From Myoxocephalus aenaeus (Eukaryota; Chordata; Actinopteri; Perciformes; Cottidae), in NCBI GenBank assembly GCA_038501785.1, contig JBAMJR010000042.1, positions 2,026,501 to 2,090,500 of the forward strand: a stretch of 64,000 nt of DNA, read 5' to 3'. This document shows, one piece after another, positions 11,781-25,107 of the stretch (the stretch's first letter is position 1; each line of letters begins with the position of its first letter). Below the pieces are notes generated by a model, which worked only from the letters and a program-made list of their open reading frames with translations, was not told the origin of the DNA and made no database searches. The position numbers and the translations under genes are program-made.

Positions 11781-12546
11781 TCAAATGTAATGCCTGAAGA
11801 AAAAGGTGGGCATTTACCAGGCATGGAATGTCTAACGAAAGCCACTATTGAGGTGCATTATGGATAGTGTAGGCTTGAGTGTCTTCGGAGCTTAACCCAC
11901 ATTAGGAACTGGAGCCAAGATTTCTCAGCCTCTGCTGTTTGGGTTTAATCGTTTTCCAGCCACGCTGCCAGCATGCTTTATGTAGATGGCACCGAGTCAG
12001 TCAGACCATCCACCAATTGGCCCAGACTGAAATATCTTAACTGTTGGATGGATTTCCTTGGAAGTTTGGTCCCGAAAAGATGCTTATATATTTTGTGATC
12101 CCTTGAGTTTTTAATCACGCAACCCCACCAGGCCAAAGTTGATAAATGAAGTACTTTATAAATTGGCAGATACTTCTATGGTTCCCAGATGATGTATCTC
12201 AAAGACGTTGTTGGTCACTGACACTTCCTCTGGCCTCGCCAGGTTCACGGAGGTCCCTATTACATCTTAGCCAGTGTACGGCCACATGCTGTAGGCCCAT
12301 GCCACAGACATATGATTTGTCTTATGATACCTAAAATAACAACTCCTCAGTAAAAGTATAAAGCCATGGATAAAAAGGTTTTAAAACTGTCGAAAGGCTT
12401 TAATCACTAGCCTTCCTTTGGTGAATAAATAGTATATGAGTTTATATTATCAAATTGTTGCTTTATTTTATGCTCTTTAAACTGCCAAATAAAATTCCAC
12501 ACACATCCTCCAACCTACCTTGTAAATTCCTTCTGTGCGTTATCGA

Positions 12547-12549
<3 letters not shown>
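11781..12549. other. Unannotated stretch
   Basis: Nothing recognised. Confidence 0.35.
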
Positions 12550-12608
<59 letters not shown>

Positions 12609-12609
12609 C
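12550..12609. repeat. (GT)n(CG)n microsatellite
   Basis: About 25 GT units followed by CGCGCGCG. Alternating purine-pyrimidine sequence of this kind can adopt Z-DNA. Confidence 0.95.
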
Positions 12610-13857
12610 CTGAGTGTGTGTTTCCTAGCCTTGGCGCTCTTTAAACTGCACTGGATTAATGTAAGTGTCCGCAGATACTGAGGGGAAGCCACATGGACTG
12701 CGTAATGACAATGTGTGTGAATTCGATAGACCCTTTTCTCATGGGCACTAGAACCACCCTTGCGGAAAATGTGATTACACTTCTCCACAGGAGGTGCAAT
12801 GTTGGATGTTGTTGCAGAGGGTGGGTTACTTGGCTCGTCATTGAGTCCCCAGTTTGTCCGTCACCTCATACCCACCAAAGACTTTGACACGTATTGTCCA
12901 CAGAGGAATGCGCAAGTGGCACCCGTGTGCATTTTCGTGTGAAGCCGAGCCCAGTCGCTAATGACTCAGTCTCGCGTGACGGGGATGAAACCATGTGTTG
13001 TTGCCTCGTTGGCGTACACTGACAGTGGTAAGTTGAAGGGAATGGATATTGAGAGTGAATCAAACACCAACATGCTGTGGTCACAAAGTGTGTTTTTTTG
13101 AGCCACAATGCAAAAAACGACTGCCGGCGGCTGTTGTTCACAGCCTTGTGAGTGGTGCAAAATTTACTGATAAAGAAAAATATGTATTACTCGCTTACAA
13201 TGCACGAGAAGAGTCAGACTGCTATGATAACTGTTATAATAACTTACCTTCCTGACTTTTGGCTTATTTCTGGCGGCTGAAGTTGTTTTAACGTTGTTGT
13301 TTTTACTGAGAGGTTTGTCTTGCTCCTAACCGTAAGACAGAGGTACAATACACGAGTCAGACTTTTCTTTAGCGGCGCTGCTCACTTCCCTCGACCACAG
13401 ACCGGCATTCTACTGATTAAAAGCATCTGAAGACATGATTTGACCCTTTTTGCTCATTTCTTTTCGTGCTGGAAAAATGCTGAAGTATGTAATTGAAGGG
13501 CCTTATCTAAGCCTCTTAACAAATTATGATTTTATAATCTTGCAAGAATTCTTCTAATGTAAAAGTTGGCCTAATTCTTTTCACTAGTTGTCTGTTCCGA
13601 AAAAAAATTGAGATTAACATTTTTGAAATCTGGACCTTATTTTTGTTATTCATTCTCTAAAGCCTGAATACCACAGGTTTTAATATCCAATAAAAAAACT
13701 TTTTAGTTTAGTTTTAGACTATTCTTTATTTTTTCTTAATGCAAACAAATCTCATGAAACTATCTAAACCACAAATGTGTTAATGTTACCACTTTCCGCC
13801 CATCGCCAAGCCTATTCTTTTCTGCCAATGATTTATAAATAGAGACTCATGGTTTTA
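12610..13857. other. Unannotated stretch
   Basis: Several overlapping short open frames on both strands at 12650-13250 show no recognisable domain. Nothing else recognised. Confidence 0.35.
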
Positions 13858-14941
13858 TGGCAGCCCGTTTCCGAAACAAAATAAAATAAAAAAAGAGATA
13901 AAAAGTCATAATTATGAGATAATAAAGTCGAAATAATGAGATAGAAAGTCGAAATAATGAGATAGAAAGTCATAATAATGGTTATTGCAATTACTGAGTT
14001 CAGGAGGTCAGTGAAGGTCTCATGACCTGTGTAGCTGTGAATCATCCTAGCTAACGTTAATGCAGTATGTTGAAAAGTAACGCACCGAGTTGTCCTCTGT
14101 CGTTTAGACAGGCGCTTTGCGGTGAAGTGTGTTAGCGCAATACCATTTAGAGAATAAAGAACAACACTGAGTCTCAAGCATATTGTAGCGACCCTTGGTC
14201 AGGAAAGCTACGAGACGTTTTCTTGCTCATTGTGTGCTTTATTCGGGGACAGAACACTGTGGGCCGTAGGCTCCGCCAACAACAGTCAACACCGTTAAAC
14301 GCTCCCGGTAACTCATGCCACCTCACTCGCTCTGCCACGCTCATGACCCAGCCCCCCCATAGGTAGTAGGACATCACGGCTGGGATGACACCTGTTGATT
14401 AAAGGGCTATGTGGAGTCTGTCGTACCGGTAGCCGGTAGCCTGTGGAGAGTTACCGGTAGCGGAGTTTGAGGGACGTTAAGACAACGTTTAACGGTGTTG
14501 CCTGTTGGCGGAGGCTGCGGCCGACAGTAGCCTGTGTACTGTCCCCAAATAAACCACACAATGAGCAAGATAACGTCTCGTAGCTTTCCTGCTTTTACCG
14601 GTAGCCCCTTTGAGAAACACATGCAACAGCTACATTAATAGCAATGCTATTATTTGTTGAGCTAAAACGTCAACAGTTACGCTTGCATATCGTTTGCATG
14701 GTTAGACCGGCGAGGGGATGAGGAGACTTGTGAAGACGGCGCAGATAACAGGAAGGAGAAAAGCCAGCGTCACTGAAGCGCATGCGCACTCACTATCTCA
14801 TTATTATGACTTTTTATCTCATTATTATGACTTTGTATCTCATTATTATGACTTTTTATCTCATAATTTCGACTTTATTATCTCAAAATTATGACTTTTT
14901 ATCTCATTTTTTATTTATTTTTGTGCGGAAACGGGCTTCCA
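13858..14941. mobile_element. Foldback-type DNA element, TGGMAGCCCGTTTCCG termini, TA target duplication
   Basis: Left end TGGCAGCCCGTTTCCG, right end CGGAAACGGGCTTCCA, flanked by TA on both sides (13856-13857, 14942-14943). The terminal inverted repeats extend about 130-150 bp and are built from ~20 bp subrepeats (ATGAGATAAAAAGTCATAAT type). A second inverted repeat sits inside: about 14196-14312 pairs with about 14440-14600 (GGAAAGCTACGAGACGTT against AACGTCTCGTAGCTTTCC). There is no transposase. Open frames over the subrepeats give low-complexity peptides and are not genes. The TA duplication fits a Tc1/mariner-type mobiliser, but the family is not certain. Confidence 0.8.
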
Positions 14942-14943
14942 TA

Positions 14944-15595
14944 CATTCATACCACGTAGAGGGCCAGAGCAGCGTCTGGCATTCTGTCTGAGGTAAATTG
15001 TTATAACATAAGCCACTGTAAACTATTTTTTTTTTTTTTCCTCTGGTAAACAGTTGGGTTGTATACGTCCAGATTTTATTGTGTGGTTCTGGTCCGCGCT
15101 GCCCTTGTCCAGGTTAGTGAGTAATAACAGTCAGTTTTTTGCCAAGTAATATCGGCGTTCTTTCGGGAAGTACAGACCTTACATCTGAATCTTTCGAAAG
15201 AAAATCACAACCATTCTTTGAAATCTCTACCGCATGGAGTTAGAAACAACCGAGCCAACAGTGTTTGCTGAACAAGCTTCCTAACGCCATAGTTTTATAG
15301 AAAGCCACATTGCTAGCTAATATTATGCCTTCTTATAGAGCTGACATCTCATATGTATCTGAACTTTGACAATGGCCAGAGGTTTTGAACACATCTTTTC
15401 AGTTTATGTTCAAAGTTGATCTCATTATTAGCTAAAGACCTGTTCTCATAAGCGCTATAATAACTGGGGATAAAAGGCAAAAAAAACAAATGCTAACCCA
15501 ATGGCTGTACGTCCCCTTAGAACCGTCCGGTGTACACCTCTGATGGTGTTGCATTGTTTTCCCCAACGAGCATTTAGGACCTTAAGTCATTAGGA
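14944..15595. other. Unannotated stretch
   Basis: Nothing recognised. Confidence 0.35.
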
Positions 15596-15621
15596 CCCCC
15601 CCCCCCCCCCCCCCCCCCCCC
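15596..15621. repeat. Poly-C tract, 26 C
   Basis: Uninterrupted C run; length may be inexact in the assembly. Confidence 0.95.
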
Positions 15622-15654
15622 AACGTTTCATCTCATCCTGTACAGGCTGTTATC

Positions 15655-15722
15655 AGGGGCGTCGTTAGGCCTGTTTTAGGGGGGCTGAAGCCCCCCTAAA
15701 ATGTTCTTCAGCCCCCCCTAAT
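15655..15722. mobile_element. Terminal fragment of the CAGGGGCGTCG hAT family
   Basis: The first ~65 bases are nearly identical to the left end at 9154, including the 28-base palindrome. The similarity then stops and no matching right end is seen, so this is a truncated copy or the end of a different internal deletion form. Confidence 0.75.
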
Positions 15723-16079
15723 CGACTGAAGCAGTGTCTTTTAATAGGTTGTGAATTAAGACAGCTAATGACAGCGGGTCAATAATCTTTTTGTTTTCTT
15801 CTTTGTTTTCGTTTTCTTTTCTATGCCTTTCAAAGAATGGGCAAATCTCAGGTGGTCAGCATAAACCCCAGCATCCACCTTCTCGGATCATTTTGGCTTA
15901 TATGTCCAGTAGGGACGGGGTTTGAGTAGTTTCAGTCTCTTGAGGGGGGAGTGGAGTGCATCCTGCGTGGGCATTGTTAATAAAAAATCTACGATTGACA
16001 GGCTAAACCCAGATGGGGACCCGCTAAAGACAACCAGAGGCTTAGATTGTTTTTCTTTCTTTTTTAATTTGTTTGTAGG
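15723..16079. other. Unannotated stretch
   Basis: Nothing recognised. It leads into the CpG-rich block. Confidence 0.35.
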
Positions 16080-16330
16080 GTCGGCCCGGTTAACGGCAAA
16101 CTGTCGATGAGCGAGATCCGCCCCCAGAAAACTCAAAGCGCTCGCGAGTCCTCCACTCGTCGTCAGACCGACGCGCTCTGCAAGGTCACGGCGGGTAGAG
16201 TGGGGCGGGAAGTCGCGCGATGAATCTCAATTCCGAGAGAACGAGGAGTTGTCTCGGGGAAGAAGAAAAGGAGCGTATCGTGCGTGGGAGGGCAAAGGCG
16301 TGAGAGAGAAAGCAGCTCACGAACACCTCA
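16080..16330 (+). promoter_or_regulatory. CpG-rich block, candidate promoter / first exon
   Basis: A local block of about 250 bases with dense CG dinucleotides (for example CGCTCGCGAG, GTCGCGCG and GGAGCGTATCGTGCG) in otherwise AT-rich sequence, followed by purine-rich sequence. A possible weak donor (GGC|GTGAGA) occurs at 16299/16300. CpG-dense, TATA-less blocks are typical vertebrate promoters, and LRFN genes have non-coding 5' exons far upstream. Assignment to lrfn2, 37 kb away, is inference only. Confidence 0.3.
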
Positions 16331-17262
16331 GAGAATGAGCACTGAGTTGGAAATGCTGGGAAGACTGGAGGCGCGCGCTGTCATTCATTTAACATCCTAT
16401 ATGCGATGGGGGGGGGATGGGGCTTGCATCCAAGACTACACCCCAACCCGCATTTATCACGTTGATGGATCCATATGTTTCCATACCTTCTGGGAGCAGA
16501 TGATGGCGTTTTATCTCGTTTCAATGACAAACACAAACAAACAAACCACTTCTACATGCATGATCTTGTCCTTTCCCGGCTGCTCTTGCACAAAAACATT
16601 CAGGCACCCCCTAACCCCCCACAAACACACACACACTCACACTTGTAATGAAACAACGCGCCTCTCAAACAACATACAGTCAAACTGCTCGTGAAACGGG
16701 TAACGAATCACGTCGCTGAGGCCATGGTGTCACTCAGGCGGGGGTCCCCGCTTCACGAACACCCCGCCGTACTTTGTTTGAATAACTTTTCCACACACCA
16801 ATCTAATCTCCCCTTCCTCCCAAATAAGAATTTTCTTCATTTTATTTTTTTCAAAGGCTTTTTGTTTGAGAAGCAGAAAATTCCTCATAAATCATACTAC
16901 CGCTTCCTGGATTGTAAAAGGTTTTCCGTCAGCCCAGCGGCGTAATTGGTTCACATTGTTTAGTTCGTGCGCGAGGTGGCCTCGGCCGCGTCACAGACAG
17001 AGGTTAACATGTTAATCAATAGCAAACACTCGCATTCTGCGGGTGTTCTTCATGAAACAACACTTGAATGCCTGCGGCGCTACTCAGCTAACTGTGCGTG
17101 ACCCCGTGAACCTTGTCTTTTTAATTTCTTTCCTCGCGCCTTACCTCCAATGTGGTAATGGACAAATAACCTTCTTTGAATAAAGACGGTGAATTAATGG
17201 TGTACAAAATGGCCTTGTTGTTTTGTTTTTTTAACTGTTCTTTTCTCTTTTGCTTTTTCTAG
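16331..17262. other. Unannotated stretch between CpG-rich block and candidate exon
   Basis: Open frames at 16284-16694 and 16691-16945 show no domain and include low-complexity CA repeats. Probably non-coding. Confidence 0.35.
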
Positions 17263-17350
17263 GCTGCTCCTTCACCGTGCTCGCCGAGCGTGAATGTGTG
17301 GCCTCAAGGTGTTTCTGAGGGACCATATGGCACAATACAGCACAATATAG
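17263..17350 (+). other. Candidate 88-base internal exon (non-coding or unknown transcript)
   Basis: A long pyrimidine tract containing TTAAC as a possible branch site runs into CTTTTTCTAG (ending 17262), and the segment closes with ATATAG|GTAATG at 17350/17351. One frame is open through all 88 bases, with no recognisable domain. It lies about 1 kb downstream of the CpG-rich block on the same strand, compatible with a second 5' UTR exon. This rests only on splice-site quality and needs transcript evidence. Confidence 0.3.
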
Positions 17351-18560
17351 GTAATGTTGGCCTCTTGGTTTCATTCTGTTTGTGCTTCTGTTTTGCATGT
17401 AGGGAGTTCGAGGGCTGAACGTAAAAGTCCTTGACGTTTCTAATCCAAGCACATACAAAGCAACCTCGGGCCGAGGCAGGATATATACTGTATGTATATA
17501 TATATATTATTCACTGTCACAGAGGCCTTTCAACATGATAAGTGACCGAAAACCTGGTGATAAACCTGAGCCTTTAACATGTGATTTGTGGATTTGCTTG
17601 GAGAATTCTCCTCAGACTCTACTTTATCTTTCACCCGGGAGTGATACTAAGTATATGGAAAAGAAAACGTGTGTAGCGTTGGCATGAATAAATGGTTCCT
17701 CAAGAACAGGGGGAACAAAATTGCCACAAGACAAAAATGAATGTCAGGTCAGTGGCCTTTCTGTGAAACACAAACAAATCAAACAAGCTATCAGCACCTC
17801 CCACTCACGTTGCGTTGTATAGCGTGCATATTGGACTTCACACGGTATATTTATTTTGCCGGCGCGCTCGCTGAACACCTCCGTGCTCCCACCGTAATCT
17901 GCACCTAACTGCATCTGTCGGTCTCTTAATGCGCTACACCTATCATGATGGTGAACTAGAATATGTTCAAATATCTATGCATATGCTAGCTTAACAGTAT
18001 TGCTGTCTGTTTTAATGGTGACTTTTAGTGTGCTGTTATGTACATGATGTTAAAGCTACTACGAGGAACTTTCAGTTTGAGTTTTGCCGGCCCCTGTGGA
18101 CAAAGGCGGTACTGTTTCTGAGCACTGGATTCCGTTTTAGAAAGCCTCTTATTTTACTGCATCAGGGTCAGACAGTTTGCTCACTCAGTCCTGGTTGTGG
18201 TTCTTTTTTTTTAAACAATTTTATAAGCAAAGGCCATTTATTTCACTCACACTTGCCTAATGTCCCCTGTGGTTTTGAACGGGAACTATGAAAGGTTTGA
18301 AACATAATCAGGGTTATTGTTCATCAGCTTGGGCATAGAAGCGACACAGTTTGAACAAAATGCCTGCACTCTTCATGTATGGAGTTTGACTCATGGTAAT
18401 TTACCAGGCAGTTAGGTCAAATCCTGGCATTTTGCAATGTAGATACTTTATTACACCATCTGTGAATTAATTCTCAAGGCTTCAGGGGAAAACTAGGTAG
18501 TTATTTAAAGTTGCAAGTAACATGTTGTAAAGTAAAATAACCTAAATACTCAGCAGTATC
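17351..18560. other. Unannotated stretch
   Basis: A short (TA)n at about 17490-17506. Otherwise nothing recognised. Confidence 0.35.
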
Positions 18561-18850
18561 TTTTTGGCAAGGTGCTCAATTTAATTTGTTGAGCTGTTAG
18601 GAGGTGGCATACGTGTTCAAACTCTGTCATTAATAGTCTTTTGAGCTTTAATAATAATTAGGATCGTTCAATAGTTAGCTTGACATTTTTACACTTTTGT
18701 AATACATTTGTTTTTGGGAGTTAACTCAGAAGGTCGATGCCACTCTGCCTGTAAGCTAATATAAGAAAGTGTGAGCCAGCAGCAGGTTAGCTTAGCTTAG
18801 CATTAAGACTGGAAACGGGGGAACAGTACAACATCTACCCAACAGCTCTT
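18561..18850. mobile_element. Teleost interspersed repeat fragment
   Basis: GGTTAGCTTAGCTTAGCATT followed by AAGACTGGAAACGGGGG is a signature I recognise from a very common fish repeat. Class and ends cannot be fixed here. Confidence 0.4.
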
Positions 18851-19059
18851 CAAAAGCTAAAGTGATGAACAAACATCATTTTCAGAACCCGAACAAAAAC
18901 CAAGTCGTACCGCTCCAGAGTCAAGCTTGCTGTTTTCTGTAACAGCTACTGTAACAACAGAACTACTGTAAATAAGTGACAACGACTCCCTTAGCACTTT
19001 CTTACTTAAAACGATGTAACAAGCATAACGCAAAGTCAACGTTTACTTTGGGTTTCACA

Positions 19060-19490
19060 CAGATCATTCATAGCTATTTTATAATTAAACATTTTTATTT
19101 GTATAATTAAAAGTTATAGCTATTTTATAATGTCATTGTTTTTCACAAATACACTACAAGTATTATAATTATTTTTCCCTATCCCTATTTTCTCATTGCA
19201 CAGCTCCTGTCTTCCTCTGTTCCTCAGCTTCCAGCCTGCAGCGCTGGTTAAGGACAGCTCTTGTCCAATCAGATTTCACCTCTGTTTCTCTATGGAAGAA
19301 AAGTCGGTTAAACTACATACGTGACCATTAACGTGCGCTGTGATTGGTCAGTGGTGCAGTAGGTGGCGGTAATGCACCTTTTGTTGGATGCAATCTGCCT
19401 TAAAACCCCCAAAGAAGAAGAAGCTTGAACCTTGAAGCTCAGGCTGAAGCCTGAGAAACAGACTTACTTATGGTGAGCATGTGGTGAGTG
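19060..19490. mobile_element. hAT-like element, family CAGTGGTGGGCCGT, copy 2 (inverted, partial)
   Basis: Contains, in reverse orientation to copy 1, the ATAGCTATTTTATAAT blocks, TTTTTCACAAATACACTACA, GACCATTAACGTGCGCTGTG and ATTGGTCAGTG. It shares CTTGAAGCTCAGGCTGAAGC with the copy at 56.6 kb. No termini were found. Confidence 0.5.
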
Positions 19491-22400
19491 AACCGCATGA
19501 GACCCGCAGCAGGACGCTTGGAGCAGGGATTCAGCACATTTAGAGGGGCAACAAGGAGGGCATAACTCTGCACTGTTGACGGGTGGGGTGCACCGCGCCC
19601 AGCTGTTAAACAGCTGCCTATGACTCAGACGGCACTGAAAACACAGGTAGAAAATCCACGGCCGCCACTGCGCTTGATAGACTACGTCACCGGCTCGGTG
19701 CGTCATTTATTCAAACAGTGCTTTCATGCTTTTGACGTTTTCTGCTTTCCTACTCAGGAAGTTAGTGAAGGTCATTGAAGGTCAAATTATGAATATATGC
19801 AGAATAAATAAGTGCATCCTGCTGAATTTTTTTTCTTTGTGCACTGCTTTCACCTGCTTGGTGTTTTTACTCCTTTTACCAAAGTGATGCAATGCTTAAA
19901 GTCAGGTTTCGGTGGATTCATTTTGATCCAAAGTACGTCTGGCTTGGAGCGTACGGTGCTCGGACAGAGTGAAGAGCCTGGCTTTTGTTGGCACTCAGCG
20001 GCACAGAAAAAAGATACAAGTAATGAAGAGCAGATTTAAAGTTGTGCGCAAAAACACCATTCTGTGTTTTCTTGAACCTGAGATCTGTAATGTGGTCACC
20101 GTACGTGAAGTTAATATAAAGCAGATTAGATTGCAGCAGATTAAAATAGAATGACTCTCCTAAGTGATTCATAAAAGCCTCTTTTATGACGCTCTTTCAG
20201 GTACGTCACTTATTTTCCATTAACGTCTCGACTGCGTTGAAAGGCTGAACCCTTAGGCTGGGAGCACAAAACGCAATTAGATGAAGATATATATTTTTAG
20301 ACCACAATGAGTGAGAGCTTGACAAATCTATTCTGACCCGCACCAAGGAGATCTGACAGGCTGAGACTCAGAAGTCTCTCTTCCTCTGAGGAATGTCTCG
20401 GGGAATCCATCATGCATTGTTTCAATTAGTTCCCCCCTTCATCCCGGGATTATGAGAGTCTGATATCTTAATGAATACACTTTGCACATGCACCGTAAAT
20501 GTTAACTTTTAAATTGCTGATTAATGATACAAGGTCCTGTGTTACAGTCGGATAACGGCCACAGCTTTCGTTCAACCTTTTTGCGTTTCTTTTTTTTAAT
20601 TAAAAAGCTTTTAAATTTCCACTGCGGCTTGACTCGACTCAACTTTTTTGAGGAGTGGCGTGGCGCTAAAGTCCGAGATGCTAGACAGGAGAAATCCCAA
20701 AATGATCGTGGCCCAGTTAAATCCTCGCAAAAGACATCACATTACGCCTTTTTTTTTTAAGTGCTTTTTCTTGGGGGTGACCCGAGTTCGGACGGCATTG
20801 CTAGAAAGGCAAAGCTTCCCTCGCCGTTTGTGTTTCACAGCCCGGGTTGCCACGGGCAGGAAGCGCCATGCACGTGTGTTGAAAAGGAGCGGGGTGCGGT
20901 GCGGTGGTGGGTGGCTGATCAGGAAATGGTGTGGGGAAATCAAATTTATTTTTCATACGACGCTGAGATAGAATGTCAGCAATTTGGTGGCAGTGCCAGG
21001 CTCACAGAAGATTAAAGAATAGCGATCAAAGATACAAGGGAGGGAAGTCAGCTGGATCCGCTTCTACCGAGAACAATATAAACGGTGTTGGAATAGTCAT
21101 CCAGTATCCTGTCACTGTTGGTTTTCAGTGTGGGACAACTCACTTCAAAACATCTTACACATGAGGGAACAGGAATGAAATGTATAGGCTTTGTTTTTTT
21201 TTGTCGTACTCACTTGGAATGAATGTTAAAGAAACAAATGCCAACTGGCTAATTCCGGTAGCCGTCATTAGTGACAGTGATGAAAACACATTGCATCACA
21301 AACTGAAACCACCTCTTAGATATGATTTGTTGTTGCTGCTGCTGTTGTACATTAGTCATTAAACCGTAGATGCTTTCAAAGACATAAAGATATTATGAAG
21401 TTGGCTGTGAATGTTAATAGACACATCATGTCTCCCTGGTGTACTTCAATTGTCTAACACATGTTGTTTTTTTTGTAAATTTTTTGATGTTCAGCCTCTC
21501 TCAGAGGATCCGTTCTCGTATCCATTACAGCGCCACCCTTCCTGGTTGTATTCTGTTGTCTGATGGGCTTTACCGGACAGAAAGGAAAGCGTCCGTCATG
21601 CACCACTACGCGCTCCGAGCTTCCCTTTCAATCTTAATTTCTCCGTCCGTGGTCATTGATTAGCCGCACCAACCGTTTCCTTGTTTCTGCTTTCAGGTTT
21701 GAGAATCACCACCGTCTTGTTACACACCACAGAACAACCAATTACAGTATCTATATCAGGCGATGAAGCTCTTTCTTCTTCACTGGCTTCATGAAAAAAA
21801 AAAAAAAAAGGTTCTGATCGGCTCCATGTTCCGCTTTATGATTACCAGAGGCGATATCGAAACGCAAGGCACATTCAATGCAAAAGAAAAGTCCCTTTTG
21901 AAAGGACATTTGTTCTCTGGGTTTTTCCTTATTTTCTTACTTACATAATTTGCTGGTGGGCATCGTCATTATCTTCAAACAAGAGATTTACATCGGACAC
22001 AAGCAAAGTTGTATCACACTGCAGATATATCTGCAGACGTTTTTAATAGTCAGTTCTGGATTAATAGACAGACTGGGTTTTTTTCTTCTATGCAAATGTC
22101 AATCTAGTTTGAGATACCATCCTCAGCAAACTCACCCGGCACTTGTCTTTTGCTTTATGAGGATGAATATAAACTACCTTGGCGAGGACTGTCGGTAGGT
22201 GTAACACTTGTTTTGGCGCCCTCCCGATCATTACGTTGTTAATTTGAGTTACTCCACGGGAACTCGACGTTCTCCATGTCTTTGTGCAAGAAAAATAAAA
22301 GTTTTGCTTGGTTATTGATAAACGTTTCAGTACATTAATGCAGATTAATGTAAATTTATCAAGTGTTCATTTAAATTTACTCATGGTGGCATTTGAGCTT

Positions 22401-25073
22401 TATTGCACAATTGGAAAAAGACAAAAAAAAGGGGTGGGTGGCCTGCAGTAAAGGGGAACTTTAAAAGGTGCATTCCATCAATTGTACATGTCAGAGTATA
22501 TTTACTAGACAGGAGTACTTACCATATAAAGACCAGTGAGTCAGTGATTTATTGGGAAGGAAATGTCCAATAATGATGCGTGTTATGGGAGATGGGGGAT
22601 CCAATATGTTAACCAGAACAAGCAGGCAGTCTTTCTAAGAATGTTCAAAGGTACACATCACGGAGAAGGAATTGACGAATATGCTGACATAAGACACACA
22701 GTCATGTTTTGATCATATGGACTGATCCATGAGGAGACAGTGGATTGGTTGAACATATAATATAGGATCAGGTCAAAGTACAAACCACGTGGAAGATCTT
22801 CAATATACATGTGGACGTGGAATGCACAGTTCAATTTATATCACAGGTCTGATGCGTAATAATGTGTTTAATCACTGTGATTACAAAGCGATAATTAGGC
22901 AAAATGATATCTCTAATGAGCTGATTGTAGTTTGGCTTTAGCTGGGAACACCGGTGGGGTGTTTAAACAGAGCCTTATTTTGAACTCATGTCCACTCATC
23001 TTAAAATCAGTGATCCCGTGGGGGTGCTGCGAACAAGATACAGGTGGTTTGTAAACCCACCCACACCACGGGTGTATATGAAGACACTTTTAATTATTGC
23101 AAGCTGAGGTTATGCAGCAGTCGGTGCGTTGCATCAGCACTTCAGTGTGTGAGCGTGAATCCAATATGTCCACTTTATTTCTTTGATCCCAGCGGGGAGG
23201 CCTCAGCCCAGCGATGAAGAAATCACACGCCCGGTCTTTGAGTGTAGCACAAGCGTTCATCGGATCTCCCGAACGGTACGGCGACATGTTTTTTTTGGGG
23301 GGGATCATGACTTTTTCAGCCTTGGAAGTGTTTGAGAGACATTCATCTGCGCTATCAAGTGTAAGAAGACATACTGTACATCTGTGGTGCAGCTGAAGGA
23401 CATCCTGTACTTAACAGATATTATCTCTTGATCCTCCTGGAGATTTACCGTACATCATCTTGCAGCGAGTGATGTGAACGGATATGAGAATGTTTTTTGG
23501 GGGGGGGGGATATGAAAATATGAAGCGCTCTGAACAACTACAGCTCATAGTCATCAGGTTTCAACTTCTTCTTCGATATGAGTGGAGTCCCTGTGAGTTG
23601 TACTCTGCACACAGGAACTTTTCATGGTCTGATTTGAGAAAAAATGCATTGAAATAGGCTTTTTTGGCAGAAAACAGTGAGATGTTCATTCAACCTCGAC
23701 CTTTCACCAGACTTCAACACGTATGTGACGTTCAGTGGAGTTTAGCTTGACTGATGCTCCACAGCTGTTTTTATTAAATTTTTCTACCTTGTGATTAGAT
23801 GTTAAAGTCTGACACCTTGACCGACTTCACAGTAAATATAAAGTCACAAGTTTAATTTAACCATTGCCAATTTAGACAATTGCCAAAGGAGCTTTTGAGA
23901 GTGATGTCTGATTTTTTGTTTTGTTATATCCATTTCAAACCAACCTTATTTTAATCTGGATATCTCATTGCATGCACAGCATCCTTTTTTATTTATGTAA
24001 AATGTTCCAATAAGCTACTGCTATTTCATCATTAGATATTTTTTCTATTGGCGAAAACATAAGCAAACAATAAACACGCTGCCAGATTTACAGGTCACCA
24101 TTTTTCATATGTTTTTTCCCTCACCAACCTTTCTACTCTCCCCAACCCCTCAACAACAACAACAATAACAAAGATAGCAGTGAGACAAAAAGTAAGTGAT
24201 AATGAAGAAGATTCTTAAAATAAAGCACAAATCGATGAAAACGGGCAATTTTCAGGTAAGGAGTATTCTCCACCTGGCTGGAAGTTTTAAAAAAATGCCA
24301 GTAGTGGCCAAAGCGTCGAATATGGCCGTCGGCACGCCCCCGGTTTGAAGAAACGAGTACCAGCAATGAAGCGACGCTGTGTAGCTGCAGTGGATGGGGC
24401 AGCAGCAAAACAAGTTTGACACATAACAGAAAGGCCCACCTAAATAAATCAATACCAGCTAAAGTGTAGGCTAAGCTATATTTAAAAATATTTCACCACT
24501 TTACCTTGCGACAGAACAGAGAGCTGTCTTCGATTGGGTAGTCTGTGTTATCGTGTGACTTTGGTGTTGCAAAGGGTTAGTTTCTGTCACAAAATAACAC
24601 AAATGAACCACCCGATCGAGGCAGCGGTAAACCGGCAACTTCCGCGTTGCTCGAGGTAGAATTACTGTTTTTGGCTTTTGAAGAGAGCATATAGAGACAA
24701 CTGCCTCAGTTCCCAGTCGGATAAGGCCTGTATGGCGGCGAGGGAAAGCCGTGAAAATATTCTAAATATAGCGTACATTTAAACTGATATAGATTTTTTT
24801 AAGTGGCCATTTTTTTACAATACGTTTGTGTTGAACCTCACATTTATTGAAGACTTTTAACCACTTTTTAAAGCGTAACACTTTTTTGATGACGGGAAAC
24901 AGAGAACACAAGCAGCTTCGGCTGTGAGTCGAGGTATGGGATTCAGTGCGTCCAGCAATGCCCTTCTGAGGATCTTCTTACCTTGTCAAAGGAAGCGGTG
25001 AGCAGCCAGCGAGAATCGATAAATGGATTTCACGAGCCGGCAGCCCCACCAGGCTGGACTTTGGCAGTACGCT

Positions 25074-25107
<34 letters not shown>

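Noticed and set aside
13833..14177. 114-residue minus-strand frame with repeated FYLIIST-type segments
   Set aside because: Translation of the AT-rich subrepeats of the foldback element.
16284..16694. 136-residue frame next to the CpG-rich block
   Set aside because: No domain, CA-repeat tail, and no ATG context or splice evidence; the block itself is kept only as a candidate promoter.
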